A stretch of DNA of 64,000 nt from Gammaproteobacteria bacterium Milos-ODIII6. GTDB lineage: Bacteria; Pseudomonadota; Gammaproteobacteria; Chromatiales; Chromatiaceae. Both the position numbers and the translations under genes were made by a program. Below the pieces are notes generated by a model. It was not told where the DNA came from. It did no database searches and worked only from the letters and a program-made list of their open reading frames with translations. This document shows, piece after piece, positions 8,361-18,005 of the stretch. Numbering within the stretch: the stretch's first letter is position 1; every line of letters starts with the position of its first letter. The stretch is taken from positions 186,001 through 250,000 of the forward strand of contig JAPTHR010000002.1 in the NCBI GenBank assembly GCA_029228645.1, written 5' to 3'.

Positions 8361-9706
8361 CAGGCGGAAACGGCAGTACCGAGGTGCCCTGCCAGTTCGC
8401 CGCGCAAGGAGTTCGGCAGGGCTTCGGTAATGCGCACGTCCACGAACCCTCCGATCAAATCCGGGGGACCCGCGAAGTTCACCACCCGGTTGTTCTCGGT
8501 CCGCCCGGCAATCTCATTCGGGTTCTTGCGCGAAGGACGGTCGACCAGCACGCGCTGGACGCTGCCGACCATGGAGCGGCTGATCCGCTGCGCCATGCCA
8601 TTGATGGTGTGTTGCAGGCGTGCCAGTCGTTGCTGCTTGACCACGTGCGGCACATCATCGGGCAGATCCGCAGCCGGGGTGCCCGGCCGGCGGCTGTAGA
8701 TGAAACTGAACGACTGGTCGAAACCCACCTCTTCGATGAGACGCATGGTGTGCTCGAAATCCTCATCGGACTCGCCGGGGAAACCCACGATGAAGTCGGA
8801 GGAGAGGCTGATATTGGGACGGATCTCCCGCAGGCGCCGGATCTTGCGCTTGTAATCGTAGGCCGAATGGCCGCGCTTCATCTGCAGCAGGATTCGATCG
8901 GAGCCCGACTGGACCGGCAGGTGCAGGTGGTCGACGAGTTCGGGGACATCCGCGTAGACATCGATCAGGGAGTCGGAAAATTCGACCGGGTGCGAGGTCG
9001 TGTAACGCACGCGCTCGATCCCGTCGACCGCTGCGACGTAACGGATCAGAAGCGCGAGATCCGCAATCTCGCCATCGTGCATCAGGCCCCGGTAGGCATT
9101 GACGTTCTGCCCAAGCAGGTTGATTTCACGCACCCCCTGCTGCGCGAGTTGCGCCACCTCGGCGATCACGTCATCGAAGGGGCGGCTGATCTCGGTGCCC
9201 CGCGTGTAAGGGACCACGCAGAAAGTACAGTACTTGGAGCAACCCTCCATGATCGAGACGAACGCGCTGGGACCCTCCGAGCGCGGCTGCGGCAGGCAAT
9301 CGAACTTTTCGATCTCGGGGAAACTGACGTCCACGACGGGCGTGCCCTGGCGAACGCTGGCTATCATCTGTGGCAGCCGATGCAGCGTCTGCGGGCCGAA
9401 CACGAGATCCACGAAGGGCGCGCGCTCGCGAATCGCGGCGCCCTCCTGGCTGGCCACGCAGCCCCCCACCCCGATCACCAACTCGGGATTGGCCTCTTTC
9501 CAGGGGCGCCATTGACCCAGCTGGGAGAAGACTTTTTCCTGCGCCTTCTCGCGGATCGAGCAGGTATTCAGTAGCAGCACATCCGCCTGTTCCGCGGAAT
9601 CCGTCTCCTCGAGGCCGAGCGAATCCCTCAGCACGTCCCGCATCTTCTGCGAGTCGTACTCGTTCATCTGGCAACCGTAAGTACGGATGAAAACTTTCTG
9701 CGGCAT
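8360..9706 (-). CDS. miaB: tRNA-2-methylthio-N6-dimethylallyladenosine synthase MiaB
   Basis: The 448-residue radical-SAM methylthiotransferase has all three expected domains. The N-terminal UPF0004 domain carries Cys ligands in [25 protein letters not shown] and GVGGCVA. The radical-SAM [15 protein letters not shown] motif (CxxxCxxC) follows. A C-terminal TRAM-like region starts near [23 protein letters not shown]. MiaB converts i6A37 to ms2i6A37 in tRNAs reading UNN codons. I chose the ATG at 9706 because the only in-frame start upstream (9715) is TTG. It is the first gene of the miaB-ybeZ-ybeY-ybeX-lnt operon. Confidence 0.97.
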   Translation of the reverse strand: MPQKVFIRTYGCQMNEYDSQKMRDVLRDSLGLEETDSAEQADVLLLNTCSIREKAQEKVFSQLGQWRPWKEANPELVIGVGGCVASQEGAAIRERAPFVDLVFGPQTLHRLPQMIASVRQGTPVVDVSFPEIEKFDCLPQPRSEGPSAFVSIMEGCSKYCTFCVVPYTRGTEISRPFDDVIAEVAQLAQQGVREINLLGQNVNAYRGLMHDGEIADLALLIRYVAAVDGIERVRYTTSHPVEFSDSLIDVYADVPELVDHLHLPVQSGSDRILLQMKRGHSAYDYKRKIRRLREIRPNISLSSDFIVGFPGESDEDFEHTMRLIEEVGFDQSFSFIYSRRPGTPAADLPDDVPHVVKQQRLARLQHTINGMAQRISRSMVGSVQRVLVDRPSRKNPNEIAGRTENNRVVNFAGPPDLIGGFVDVRITEALPNSLRGELAGHLGTAVSA

Positions 9707-10177
9707 GCGCGCCAATTGTTGTGCGGGAATGGAAAAGACGAGATTTTACGGCGGTAATCAGGGATTTGCATTAAAAAGCGGCGCCAGGGCGCTGCCCGGA
9801 CGCAGTCGAACGGTAAAATTTCGGGGTCTGACGTGATCCGGCTCCGGGTGCAAGCCGCGCGACTGGAGCCGCTTCAAAGGCAGGCCGGGATAGATATCGT
9901 CTCCATCGCAATCGGCGCCCATCCCCTGCCGGACGCTGACCGGGAAAGACCCGGCATGCACGGCCCTGCGGGCACGGAGCGGGCTCAACCCCTTGAATTT
10001 TATTATGGTTGAGCTTTCCGCCGAGGCGGACCGCGCCATCACTGCGGAGCCGACCCAGGGTTTGGTTCCTCCCCCGCACGCAAGATATGGCTTATCGCAG
10101 CAGTCTAAAATTTAGACTCCGCGCAGCGAGGAACAATGGGGAAAAACCCTGCAATTGGCAAACCTGGGAACGGGCTT
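9707..10177. other. Intergenic region upstream of miaB (no gene seen)
   Basis: No convincing coding frame or structural RNA is visible in these 471 bp. The left part (9730-9780) is AT-richer than its surroundings and should hold the miaB promoter. The right end follows the RND gene stop codon. The one clear structured element is a near-perfect palindrome at 10102-10118, listed separately. Confidence 0.6.
10102..10118. promoter_or_regulatory. 17-bp palindrome, possible operator
   Basis: AGTCTAAAATTTAGACT is a perfect inverted repeat around one central base (AGTCTAAA / TTTAGACT) in otherwise GC-rich DNA. It lies about 400 bp upstream of miaB and 60 bp beyond the RND gene stop. The symmetry and AT-rich core resemble a dimeric regulator site. 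No regulator can be assigned. Confidence 0.4.
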
Positions 10178-13141
10178 CTAACCCGAATCGCGGCGCAGGC
10201 GCCGATTTTCCTCGCGAAGCTTCTGATAGTTCCGCGCGATGACGTTCAGCTTCCTTTTCTTCTCCTGGTGCTCGTCGTCCAGGACTTCGTCAATCGCCTC
10301 CTGCGCGACATCCAGCCAGCCTTTCACCTGGCGCACATCGAGACCGTGTTCACTCGCCGCACCTTCGGGGGTCTGCCTGCCTGCGAGCATTTCGCGCACC
10401 AACGCCGCCTTGCGCGCGACGGTCCAGTCGATTTGCATGCCGGCCGGCGCTTCGCCCCCGGCTGGAGCATTCCGCCTGGGAGTCAGACGCAAACGGTCGC
10501 GCAGCCGGCGCAAGGGGCTGTCTTTTCCATACAGCAGGATCAGCAGTGCCGGCAGCAACAAAAGATCGAACAACAGGGCAGTGAGCAGTCCGATGGCCGT
10601 CAACAGCCCGAAATGACGCGTCGGAACAAAATCGGATGACAACAGCACCAGGAACTGTGCACACAGGATCACGGTAGTGGTGGTAACCGCTCGACCGGCG
10701 CTGCGATAGGTACGGACCATGGCGAGCACCGGTGATATCCCGGCCCGCACACGCCGCCTGAAGCCCTCGAAGACATGGATGGTGTCGTCCACCGCTACGC
10801 CCACGGCGATACTCGCGATCATGGCGGTGGCCATGTCGAGCCAGATACCCAGCGCACCCATGATGGTGAATATCAGCAGGATCGGGGACAGATTGGGAAT
10901 CATGCACAGCAGGGCGGACCCAAGCGAGCGCAACAGCAGCAGCATGAAAAGGAATATCAGCCCCAGTGCACCGAGCAGGCTGCTGACCTGCCCTGCAACC
11001 AGGACATCCTCCATATCCGCGAACAGGCGCCCCGCCCCCGCAATCTCCCAGTGCAGCCGATCGCCTACCTTCTCCTGCAGGTAGGCCCTGATGCGATCGA
11101 CCACGGCGGAAATATCGTTCGCGCTGTGCACATTGAGGTTGACCGTGATCTGGGAGTGCTGGAAATCCCGGTCCACCACGTCGTACAGATCGTCGCCGTC
11201 GTAGATGAAGAGGTATTGGCTGATCAGTTGCTCGCTGTCCGGCAGGCGACGGAATTCCGCCTTCTCCGCGTTGAATGCCCAGTGCATCTCCTCAATGAAA
11301 TCGACCACACCGAGGCTGCGATCGACCTCCGGCTGCTGCTCCAGCCACTCCTGGAACTCGGCTACCAGAGTGAGGTTCGCTGGATCTTTCAGTCCATCCC
11401 GCCTGTCGCTGTCGAAGATCACCGCCAGTGGCGTGGTCCCGACGAGCCTTTCATCGATACGCCGGGTGTCTGCCCTGACGGAGTGTCCTGGATCGAAAAA
11501 CTCCTGCAGGTTGGTTTCCACCTTGAGCTTTGCAATCTGCGGCGCACCGGCCGCGAGCAGGACAAGGGTGACCCCTATAACCATCAGCGGATGACGCAGG
11601 CCCAGCCGATAAAGCGCTATCACGGCGCCGTCGATCAGGCCGGCGCCACCCCGCGCACGCCGCCAGGGACGATTGTCCCAGCGGACGATGATATTGGGCA
11701 GTACGTGAAAAACGACCAGGTAGGCCAGCAAGACCCCCACTGACGACACGAGCCCCAGCACCCGGATGGGAATGATGTCGCTCATGGCCAGCGACGCGAG
11801 TCCGGCCGCCGTGGTAAGCGCTGCAAATCGCGCCGGCTTCTCGACGTCGGCAACCGCCTTCTGGACCCGCTCCAGGCCGAAGAAGCCCAGCCGGGAATAG
11901 AGCTGCAGGGCATTGAACAGGTGCACCAGCGCGGCCACGGTCAATGCCGACAGCAGCGGCGGGATGATGGTTGTGACCAGAGTGAAAGGCTGCTCGGCCA
12001 GGACGTAGATGGCCATGGTCGAATTGACGACCACGCCGATGGTGACGCCGGCCAGCAAGACACCCAGGCCGCGCCGAAACAGCCACCAGATCAGCAGCAG
12101 CTCGATGAAGACCGTCGCCGGGATGAAAATCATGTTGTCACGCAACATCGCGCGCAACTGGGCGACATCGACGGGGATCTCGCCTGCCATTGCGGTGAGA
12201 TACCCGCGCAAACCATGGACTTCGACAGCGCTGAGAATCGCCTCCTCCAAGGCGAGCCGCTCCAGGCTGTTCCCGGTCTCGGCAGGCACCACCACCATTG
12301 CGATCGCCGACCCGTCGTCGGCAACCAGGGCACGCCGGCTGAAGCGGTCACTCAGGACGCGCTGTTTTCGTTCTTCCGCCCGGGATTCTTCCAGCCGACG
12401 GGTATCGATCAGCGGCTCGACGATGAATTCGTCTTCAGTGCCCGCGATGTGGTCCTGCAGAGTCAGAGAAAGGACATCGTCGATTGACTCCCGCTGCAAC
12501 AGCTCGCGGCCGACCGCATCATAGGCGCGCAGGAATCCATCCGAGTAAAGCGCCACCCCTTCGAACAGCAGCACGAATACCTGGTCGTTGGGAAAGCTTT
12601 TCCGCAACTCACGATCCAGCACTACCGCTGGCTGGTCATCCGCAAAATAAACGGTTGGCGCATTATCGATATCGAGTTTGAGGAGCAGACCTGCCGGCAG
12701 AACCGTGAGAAGAAAGAGCAACAGGATGCTCAGGTAATGCCGCCAGCGCATCTTGCGGGCACCCACCGGGAGTGCAGTCTCGCGTTCGGGCCGAGCCAGT
12801 TCCAGCTGGACGCAATCCTCTCCCTCGTAACGGGTACCGGAGGCGGTAACCAGGAGATCGAGGGGCAGCTCATTGGCCCGCAACAGGGTCAGTCTGGCCT
12901 GTGGACCATCCCCGGGGCCACTGGGGCGTTTGCGGGCCAGTTGCAGGAGTTCACGCAGGCGTTCCTGGTGGGAAGCCACCACGAGATCGAGAATCGGTAG
13001 CGCCTGCAGGTCTTCGAGATTGGAATACCCCAGTTGCCGCAGAAACGCGGCGTTGGCATCCACGAACAGCCCTTCGTGCACGATCGCCGTTGGTTTCGGC
13101 AATCCCTGCAGGCTCGTCCCGGCTGCGGCTTCCTCGCTCAC
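10178..13141 (-). CDS. RND superfamily (MMPL-type) exporter with N-terminal PAS-like and C-terminal HTH-like domains
   Basis: This encodes 987 residues. About 15-120 reads as a PAS-like domain (PTAIVHEGLFVDANAAFLRQLGY, then LDLVVASHQERLREL). A first transmembrane helix follows at about 135-154, then a large periplasmic loop and the RND core with repeated helix bundles and the motif ASIAVGVAVDDTIHVFEGFRR. From about 902 the cytoplasmic tail looks like a small DUF1153/transposase-like helix-turn-helix (WTVARKAALVREMLAG, HGLDVRQVKGWLDV) and ends in a charged coiled coil. The core resembles predicted RND exporters that work with LolA-like periplasmic proteins. It is the third gene after the LolA-like and barrel genes, 16 bp behind the latter. 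The cargo is unknown; a lipid or lipoprotein is a guess from context. Confidence 0.88.
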   Translation of the reverse strand: MSEEAAAGTSLQGLPKPTAIVHEGLFVDANAAFLRQLGYSNLEDLQALPILDLVVASHQERLRELLQLARKRPSGPGDGPQARLTLLRANELPLDLLVTASGTRYEGEDCVQLELARPERETALPVGARKMRWRHYLSILLLFLLTVLPAGLLLKLDIDNAPTVYFADDQPAVVLDRELRKSFPNDQVFVLLFEGVALYSDGFLRAYDAVGRELLQRESIDDVLSLTLQDHIAGTEDEFIVEPLIDTRRLEESRAEERKQRVLSDRFSRRALVADDGSAIAMVVVPAETGNSLERLALEEAILSAVEVHGLRGYLTAMAGEIPVDVAQLRAMLRDNMIFIPATVFIELLLIWWLFRRGLGVLLAGVTIGVVVNSTMAIYVLAEQPFTLVTTIIPPLLSALTVAALVHLFNALQLYSRLGFFGLERVQKAVADVEKPARFAALTTAAGLASLAMSDIIPIRVLGLVSSVGVLLAYLVVFHVLPNIIVRWDNRPWRRARGGAGLIDGAVIALYRLGLRHPLMVIGVTLVLLAAGAPQIAKLKVETNLQEFFDPGHSVRADTRRIDERLVGTTPLAVIFDSDRRDGLKDPANLTLVAEFQEWLEQQPEVDRSLGVVDFIEEMHWAFNAEKAEFRRLPDSEQLISQYLFIYDGDDLYDVVDRDFQHSQITVNLNVHSANDISAVVDRIRAYLQEKVGDRLHWEIAGAGRLFADMEDVLVAGQVSSLLGALGLIFLFMLLLLRSLGSALLCMIPNLSPILLIFTIMGALGIWLDMATAMIASIAVGVAVDDTIHVFEGFRRRVRAGISPVLAMVRTYRSAGRAVTTTTVILCAQFLVLLSSDFVPTRHFGLLTAIGLLTALLFDLLLLPALLILLYGKDSPLRRLRDRLRLTPRRNAPAGGEAPAGMQIDWTVARKAALVREMLAGRQTPEGAASEHGLDVRQVKGWLDVAQEAIDEVLDDEHQEKKRKLNVIARNYQKLREENRRLRRDSG

Positions 13142-13157
13142 GTACTACCCGGAATAG

Positions 13158-14624
13158 TCAGAACTGGGCCCGCCACCCGAGATTGACCGAGGAATGGTCC
13201 TCATGGAAGCCACCCAGGGTCTGCTCGTCACCGTCGAAATAGTGCAACCCGAGGTAGAACTCGTGTGGCTCCCAGGCGAGGAATGCGATCTCCGGGTTCA
13301 GGTAGAGGTCCTTCATATCCAGGCCCGCGAGGAAATTGAGCTTCACACGCCAGCGCTCCCGGTCAAGGGGAATCTCGATTTCACCGTTCAGACTGTATGC
13401 CTCGGTCCGATCGAATATCGCACCCGGGTCGATCAGATTCGATCCGACGAGCTGAAGGTTTACGCGTGCATCTCCGTCACCCGGATGCAATTCCACGCCG
13501 AAACCCCACTCCACGCCCTCGGTGGTCGTGTAGCTCAGGTTTCGGAGCGTGACCGGATTGTCGCTCGTATAGACGACTTCACCCCGCCACGTCGCCCCCA
13601 TCGCGTCAATCGCGGTGTCTGCGCCGAATGTCCAGCTGCGCGGATACTCTGTCCTGAAGGTTGTCGGGGCAAGCAGACGATAGTAGGGCGTCGAACGCCG
13701 GGTATGGGCAACGGTCAGACCGATATCGCCGAAGAAAGGGCTCGCCGTATAGCGAACGCCGAAACCGCCGTCGCCATCCGGTTCGTCCTCGACGATGCTG
13801 GCAGCCTGGACGAAGCCCGGGGCAATATCCGCCCGATCAACGCCCAGTATTCGACCGCTGACCTGATCGATCGGATACCAGATGCTGTCGCGATCAGGAA
13901 GCTCTGCCGGACGGAAATCGTACAACCAGACCAGGTCCAAGCTGCCGCTACCGACATTACTTTCCAGCCTGAGCACGGGGTTTGACCGGCGGCGGTCCTC
14001 GAGTCGATCCAGCACGAAGCGACTCAGGTCGGCCGTACTGACCCGATCCGAGAGGGGAACCTCGTCCATACGACCCCAGATGACAGTTTGTGTACCCGCG
14101 GTGAGTCGAAAACCATCGCCACGGTATCGAACGAAGCTATCACCGTAGTCCAGGCGCAGTTCGGACCAATCTGTCTGGGATTCCTGACTGTACCCGTCCA
14201 TCCGGCCTGCGAGTTGCAGTTCCCACTGCGGTTGGGGCTGCCAATTGAGTGACAAGGCAAGTTTGGCGTATATCTCGCCTTCAGCCTTGGACGCCTCACG
14301 CAGCTGCTGCCCGTACTCGAGGCGAATATCATCTATGGAAAAGGCGATATCGGAGGCCAGACCGTCCGATGCATGAGAGTCCCCGAGGTCCGGAACCTCC
14401 GCTTCGGCGAAGGGATCATCGATGCCGGCATCCAGCTCGAGCTCATCATCGAAAATGATTTGCCCCCCGCCTTCGTCTCCAGCGTCGATCGCTATCTCCC
14501 CTTCCAGACCGGAATCGTCCTCGATGAGGATTTCTTCCATGGCCATGACCTCGGAAAAAGACAACGCACCAAGCAATACGGTAGCGGCAGGAAAAATAAA
14601 CTGGCGACGGAGCAAGCGATACAT
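13158..14624 (-). CDS. Outer-membrane beta-barrel protein of the RND/LolA-like cluster (DUF1302-like)
   Basis: The 488-residue protein has a signal peptide (hydrophobic FIFPAATVLLGALSF, cleavage near VMA). An acidic low-complexity linker rich in Asp/Glu (about 30-95) follows, then alternating beta strands with many aromatic girdle residues (WELQLAGRMDGYSQE, FVRYRGDGFRLTAGTQTVIWG, GFGVRYTASPF, FYLGLHYFDGDEQ). It ends in Phe (NLGWRAQF), the usual Bam-recognised C-terminus. TVIWGRMDEVPLSDRV resembles DUF1302-type barrels found beside RND exporters. It probably forms the outer-membrane part of the system. The stop is 16 bp before the RND gene. Confidence 0.75.
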   Translation of the reverse strand: MYRLLRRQFIFPAATVLLGALSFSEVMAMEEILIEDDSGLEGEIAIDAGDEGGGQIIFDDELELDAGIDDPFAEAEVPDLGDSHASDGLASDIAFSIDDIRLEYGQQLREASKAEGEIYAKLALSLNWQPQPQWELQLAGRMDGYSQESQTDWSELRLDYGDSFVRYRGDGFRLTAGTQTVIWGRMDEVPLSDRVSTADLSRFVLDRLEDRRRSNPVLRLESNVGSGSLDLVWLYDFRPAELPDRDSIWYPIDQVSGRILGVDRADIAPGFVQAASIVEDEPDGDGGFGVRYTASPFFGDIGLTVAHTRRSTPYYRLLAPTTFRTEYPRSWTFGADTAIDAMGATWRGEVVYTSDNPVTLRNLSYTTTEGVEWGFGVELHPGDGDARVNLQLVGSNLIDPGAIFDRTEAYSLNGEIEIPLDRERWRVKLNFLAGLDMKDLYLNPEIAFLAWEPHEFYLGLHYFDGDEQTLGGFHEDHSSVNLGWRAQF

Positions 14625-14674
14625 GGACTTCCCTGGTGTTGGGGCTCGTTGAGATTATTCTTGGCCTGGCCTCT

Positions 14675-15487
14675 TCAAGGCCTGAATTCCAGGCCGGCGC
14701 GCTCGTCGGCCATACTCCGACTGGAGAACATCGATTCAGGAATTTTCTGATTATACTTCACCGCCGAGTAACGGATACGCGTTTGATGGCCGCTCTCGAG
14801 ATCTGCCATGACGCTATCTGTGACTGTCCAGTACCCCTGAATACGCTTTATCCGCTTCACGCTCAGGCGCTTGACCGGATCTTTTGATTGCGCCTCATAG
14901 AGATCGACGCGCAGGGCGATCAGGGTGTCCGGGTGAATCCAGCTGACACGCCTGGAATAAACGGAATTATCGGGATCGACCGGGGTGCTGACCAGAATCT
15001 TGCAGGTCAGTTTGCCGAGCTTGCCCACCCCCTGGTAGACGTGCCTGTCCATGTCGACCTCGCGGTCGCGCAAATCTTCGAAGAAGATGTCCGAACCGAC
15101 GAAGCGGCCACCCTTGCGTCCCGAAGAGATACGCCTCACGCGGTTCAGCGCCGGCAGATACAACCATTGATCGCTCTGATCGCCTGGGTGATCCTTTGTG
15201 AGTATGGCAACCCCGCGCACATCGGCTGGTTCGCTGAAGCGCGTCAGGGACCAGCGCTCGGCCGGCCGTGGGTCGGCACGCAACACCAACATCCTGCGCA
15301 CTCTCGGCTCCCGTCCCTTTTCTGTCAGGACCATGGTGGCACTCGCGGCGAAATCCTTGCCTTGCGGGGCGTCGTACACCGCCCGCGCCAGAGCCAGGCC
15401 TTGTTCGGCTGCCGTCTCGGCACTCACTGGGGCGGAGAACGCCACCGCCAGCAACAGCAGGCTCATGAACAAACGCGGAAAAGACAT
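14675..15487 (-). CDS. LolA-like outer membrane lipoprotein-sorting family protein
   Basis: The 270-residue protein has a signal peptide (MSFPRLFMSLLLLAVAFSAPVSA) and then the pfam17131-type pattern: ATMVLTEKGREPRVRRMLVLR, DPRPAERWSLTRFSEPADVRGVAIL, QWLYLPALNRVRRISSGRKGGRFVGSDI and YWTVTDSVMADLESGHQTRIRYS. These LolA-fold proteins shuttle lipidic cargo across the periplasm and commonly accompany RND exporters. A GAGGAG ribosome binding site lies 6 bp before the ATG. It is the first gene of a three-gene cluster with the barrel and RND genes. Confidence 0.88.
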   Translation of the reverse strand: MSFPRLFMSLLLLAVAFSAPVSAETAAEQGLALARAVYDAPQGKDFAASATMVLTEKGREPRVRRMLVLRADPRPAERWSLTRFSEPADVRGVAILTKDHPGDQSDQWLYLPALNRVRRISSGRKGGRFVGSDIFFEDLRDREVDMDRHVYQGVGKLGKLTCKILVSTPVDPDNSVYSRRVSWIHPDTLIALRVDLYEAQSKDPVKRLSVKRIKRIQGYWTVTDSVMADLESGHQTRIRYSAVKYNQKIPESMFSSRSMADERAGLEFRP

Positions 15488-15670
15488 CTCCTACTCCTCG
15501 GATAAGCAATAAAGAGGCCGCTGCCCGATTGGCCTGGTCGAAACCCCGACCCTGTATCGGCGCCGACAAACCCGACTTTAATTCATTCCGAGAAGAATCA
15601 CGCGGATTCACCTGCGACATCTACCAAGGCCCGGCACAGGCTCCCCGGCAAGGCCCAAAGGAGAATGCCG

Positions 15671-15698
15671 AAAAAAACGGCCAGCAAAATGCTGGCCG
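15671..15698 (-). terminator. Rho-independent terminator after the cytochrome operon
   Basis: On the minus strand a 9-bp stem (CGGCCAGCA / TGCTGGCCG) with a three-base loop is followed by seven T residues. It lies about 50 bp after the dihaem cytochrome stop and insulates the cytochrome operon from the LolA-like gene downstream on the same strand. Confidence 0.92.
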
Positions 15699-15748
15699 CT
15701 ATCTGAATTCGCCTGGCCCTGAAGCCAGGACTGTGCCGCGAGGTTTGA

Positions 15749-16408
15749 CTAGCTATCGTCGTCCTCGACAGGTTTCGCCGAATAGTAGTTCGCGAGTTCT
15801 TCGATCTCATCCTCGGACAACTGCTCGGCGATGAAACGCATGCGACCATAATGGTCATTTTCACGGTCCCCTTCCTTGAAGGCCTCCATGGTCTCGATGA
15901 AGTGCTCGATTTTCTGACCGGCGATCGCCGGCACCTCGAAGCCCAAGCCCTCGCCGTTTTTGCCATGGCACACGTTGCAGGGGAGCAACAGCCGTTGCAT
16001 GTCGCCCTCGTACACGAGCATCGGCTTACCTTGCTTCATGGCCGGTTCCGGCTTCTGGGCTGCAAAGTGGGCCGCCAGGTCAGACATATCCTCACGCGTC
16101 AGCTTGCGCGCCACCTTGGCCATGGTGCGGCTGTCACGGTCGCCGGACTGGTAATCCATGAGCTGCTTGAAGTGATACGAAGGCACCTGCCCCGCGATGC
16201 TCGGCGTGTCATCCTCCTCGCTCACACCGGTGTCGCCATGGCACTTGCTGCACTTCTGTTTCTTGGCTACTTGCTTGCCCTTTGCCGCATCGCCTCCGGC
16301 AATCAATTTCAAGGTGGCGCGATCCCACTTGAATCCAGGTTCATCGGCGATCGCCGCACCGTTCAAAAGCAGGCAGGCGAAAAGGGTCAACGATAGTTTT
16401 TTCATCAT
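15749..16408 (-). CDS. Dihaem cytochrome c (c4-like)
   Basis: This encodes 219 residues with a signal peptide (MMKKLSLTLFACLLLNGAAIA). Two haem-binding motifs, CSKCH and CNVCH, sit in two similar halves, each followed by a PSIAGQ or PAIAGQ segment and a YYSAKP-like end, as in cytochrome c4. c4 proteins are periplasmic electron carriers. I chose the ATG at 16408 because GGGAGA lies 6 bp before it. The tail is strongly acidic (EDDDS). It is 16 bp downstream of the pentahaem cytochrome and ends at a good terminator, so the two form an operon. Confidence 0.9.
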   Translation of the reverse strand: MMKKLSLTLFACLLLNGAAIADEPGFKWDRATLKLIAGGDAAKGKQVAKKQKCSKCHGDTGVSEEDDTPSIAGQVPSYHFKQLMDYQSGDRDSRTMAKVARKLTREDMSDLAAHFAAQKPEPAMKQGKPMLVYEGDMQRLLLPCNVCHGKNGEGLGFEVPAIAGQKIEHFIETMEAFKEGDRENDHYGRMRFIAEQLSEDEIEELANYYSAKPVEDDDS

Positions 16409-16424
16409 TACGTTCTCCCTGGAA

Positions 16425-18005
16425 TCAGTGTTTGCCGGCACTGGCGAGGTTCAATTCGCCGACCTTGAAGGTCTTTTCCAGCTTGACCATCTCGACTGAG
16501 GGCACCTTGACCGCCCCTTTACCCAGCAGCAGATCCGCCGTGCTCTGGGCAAAAGACCGATAGTGCAACTTCGCCGTTACCGTGAACGCCTTGGCATCGT
16601 CCTCCACGTTGAAGTAGTACTTACCGTACTTGTAGCCCTTCGGCGGGATGGTGTTGACGTCGACGAAGCGAACAATCTCCCACGGGAAGATGGTGTCCTG
16701 GCCGTTCTCGTCGACTGCGTGGGCGTTGAAGATCACGGTGTCCTTCGGCAGGGCGTTCTCAGACGTCAGGGAGCCGGAGCGCAGCAGCTCGCGGCCCTTG
16801 TCATCCTTGATCACGACTTCCAACCAAACCTGACGGACCTCGGTCAGACTGGTCGGCAGATGGTGACCTGCACGCTCGTTGGTAACCTTGACCTTCAGCC
16901 TGTGCAGATGGCCTTCCTTGTTCTCGATATAGAACTTGAGCGAAGCAACGCTCTGCAGGCGCTTGATCGCCTCCTGGTAGTTGCTGTCCTTGCCCAGGTC
17001 CTCGTGCTTGGCCTCGCCTTCCTTGCCGGCATTCAGGACCGCGGTGACGACTGCGTTACCACCTACAAACTCATGCCTGTGGACAACCTTGCGCCACTTG
17101 CCACCCAGGGCTGCGAAGCCTTCCAGGGACGGCTCGTTCAATTCCTCCGGCGGCTTGAGGGTATCCGCGACCTTGGTCGCGATCTCCACTGGCACCATGT
17201 GACAGTCCTGGCAGTGAATGTCGTTCTGCGCGTAGATGGAATACTTCCACTCGTCGTAGGTGCGCTCGATCGGAAAGTTGTTACCCGGATGGAAGATGTT
17301 GTGGCAGTTACCACAGAAATCCGACTTCGAGTGGTGCTCGGAATACTCGGTCTCATGGTAGGGCGACTTGGCATCGACCAGGGTCGCCCGCTTGACCGGG
17401 CCGGGAGAAACGATGAAGGAGGCATTGCCATGCTCCAGCACCGCGGTCTTCTCCAGGTTGGTGCCCGAGATCGTGTGGCAGACGTCACAGGAGACCCCAT
17501 GCTCCGCCATGGGCGGCCCGGTGAACTTACCGTGCAGACCTTCGTCCGGATGAAACTCGATTGTCTTGGTGGTGATACCGATTGGCGTATGACAGGTGCC
17601 ACAGTGGTTGTGCATTTCCGGGTCCGCTTTCTCGGCAATCGCCCACAGGGCCTGGTAGACCGGATCCCTGAAGGCGTTCGAGTGCATCGAGCCATTCCAA
17701 CCCTTGTACTGTTCGGTATGGCACTGGCCGCAGATACGTGGATCGGTCCACTGCTCGGGGGTGACGTTCTTGTGACCCTCTGTGCTGACATAAGAGGGCG
17801 GGAACCGACGATCGTCGTGTTCCGGACTCGACGGCGGCGAAACGAGCTTGCCGTCGCTGGTTACCGACTGTAGCAACTCGCTGAAGCTGAATGCCCCGGT
17901 GTCGTTTTTCAAATCCCCTTTGGCGTCCGCAAGAAGTGGGGCTGATAAGCCAAAGGTGAAAATCAGTCCCAGCACCCCGGCGGGGCGCCAAAAACGTGTA
18001 GCCAT
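16425..18005 (-). CDS. Pentahaem cytochrome c (cytochrome c554-like)
   Basis: The 526-residue protein has a signal peptide (VLGLIFTFGLSAPLLADA) and five CxxCH motifs in the first half: CGQCH, CGTCH, CDVCH, CGNCH and CQDCH. Many free His residues could serve as distal ligands. The second half carries a beta-rich region (HHLPTSLTEVRQVWLEVVIKDD, then DTIFPWEIVRFVDVNTIPPKG) typical of the non-haem tail of these proteins. The ATG at 18005 is preceded by GGAGAAGACT; the in-frame TTG at 18023 is less likely. Its redox partner is probably the co-transcribed dihaem cytochrome. The substrate is unknown, and nitrogen or sulfur compounds are only family-level guesses. Confidence 0.85.
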   Translation of the reverse strand: MATRFWRPAGVLGLIFTFGLSAPLLADAKGDLKNDTGAFSFSELLQSVTSDGKLVSPPSSPEHDDRRFPPSYVSTEGHKNVTPEQWTDPRICGQCHTEQYKGWNGSMHSNAFRDPVYQALWAIAEKADPEMHNHCGTCHTPIGITTKTIEFHPDEGLHGKFTGPPMAEHGVSCDVCHTISGTNLEKTAVLEHGNASFIVSPGPVKRATLVDAKSPYHETEYSEHHSKSDFCGNCHNIFHPGNNFPIERTYDEWKYSIYAQNDIHCQDCHMVPVEIATKVADTLKPPEELNEPSLEGFAALGGKWRKVVHRHEFVGGNAVVTAVLNAGKEGEAKHEDLGKDSNYQEAIKRLQSVASLKFYIENKEGHLHRLKVKVTNERAGHHLPTSLTEVRQVWLEVVIKDDKGRELLRSGSLTSENALPKDTVIFNAHAVDENGQDTIFPWEIVRFVDVNTIPPKGYKYGKYYFNVEDDAKAFTVTAKLHYRSFAQSTADLLLGKGAVKVPSVEMVKLEKTFKVGELNLASAGKH

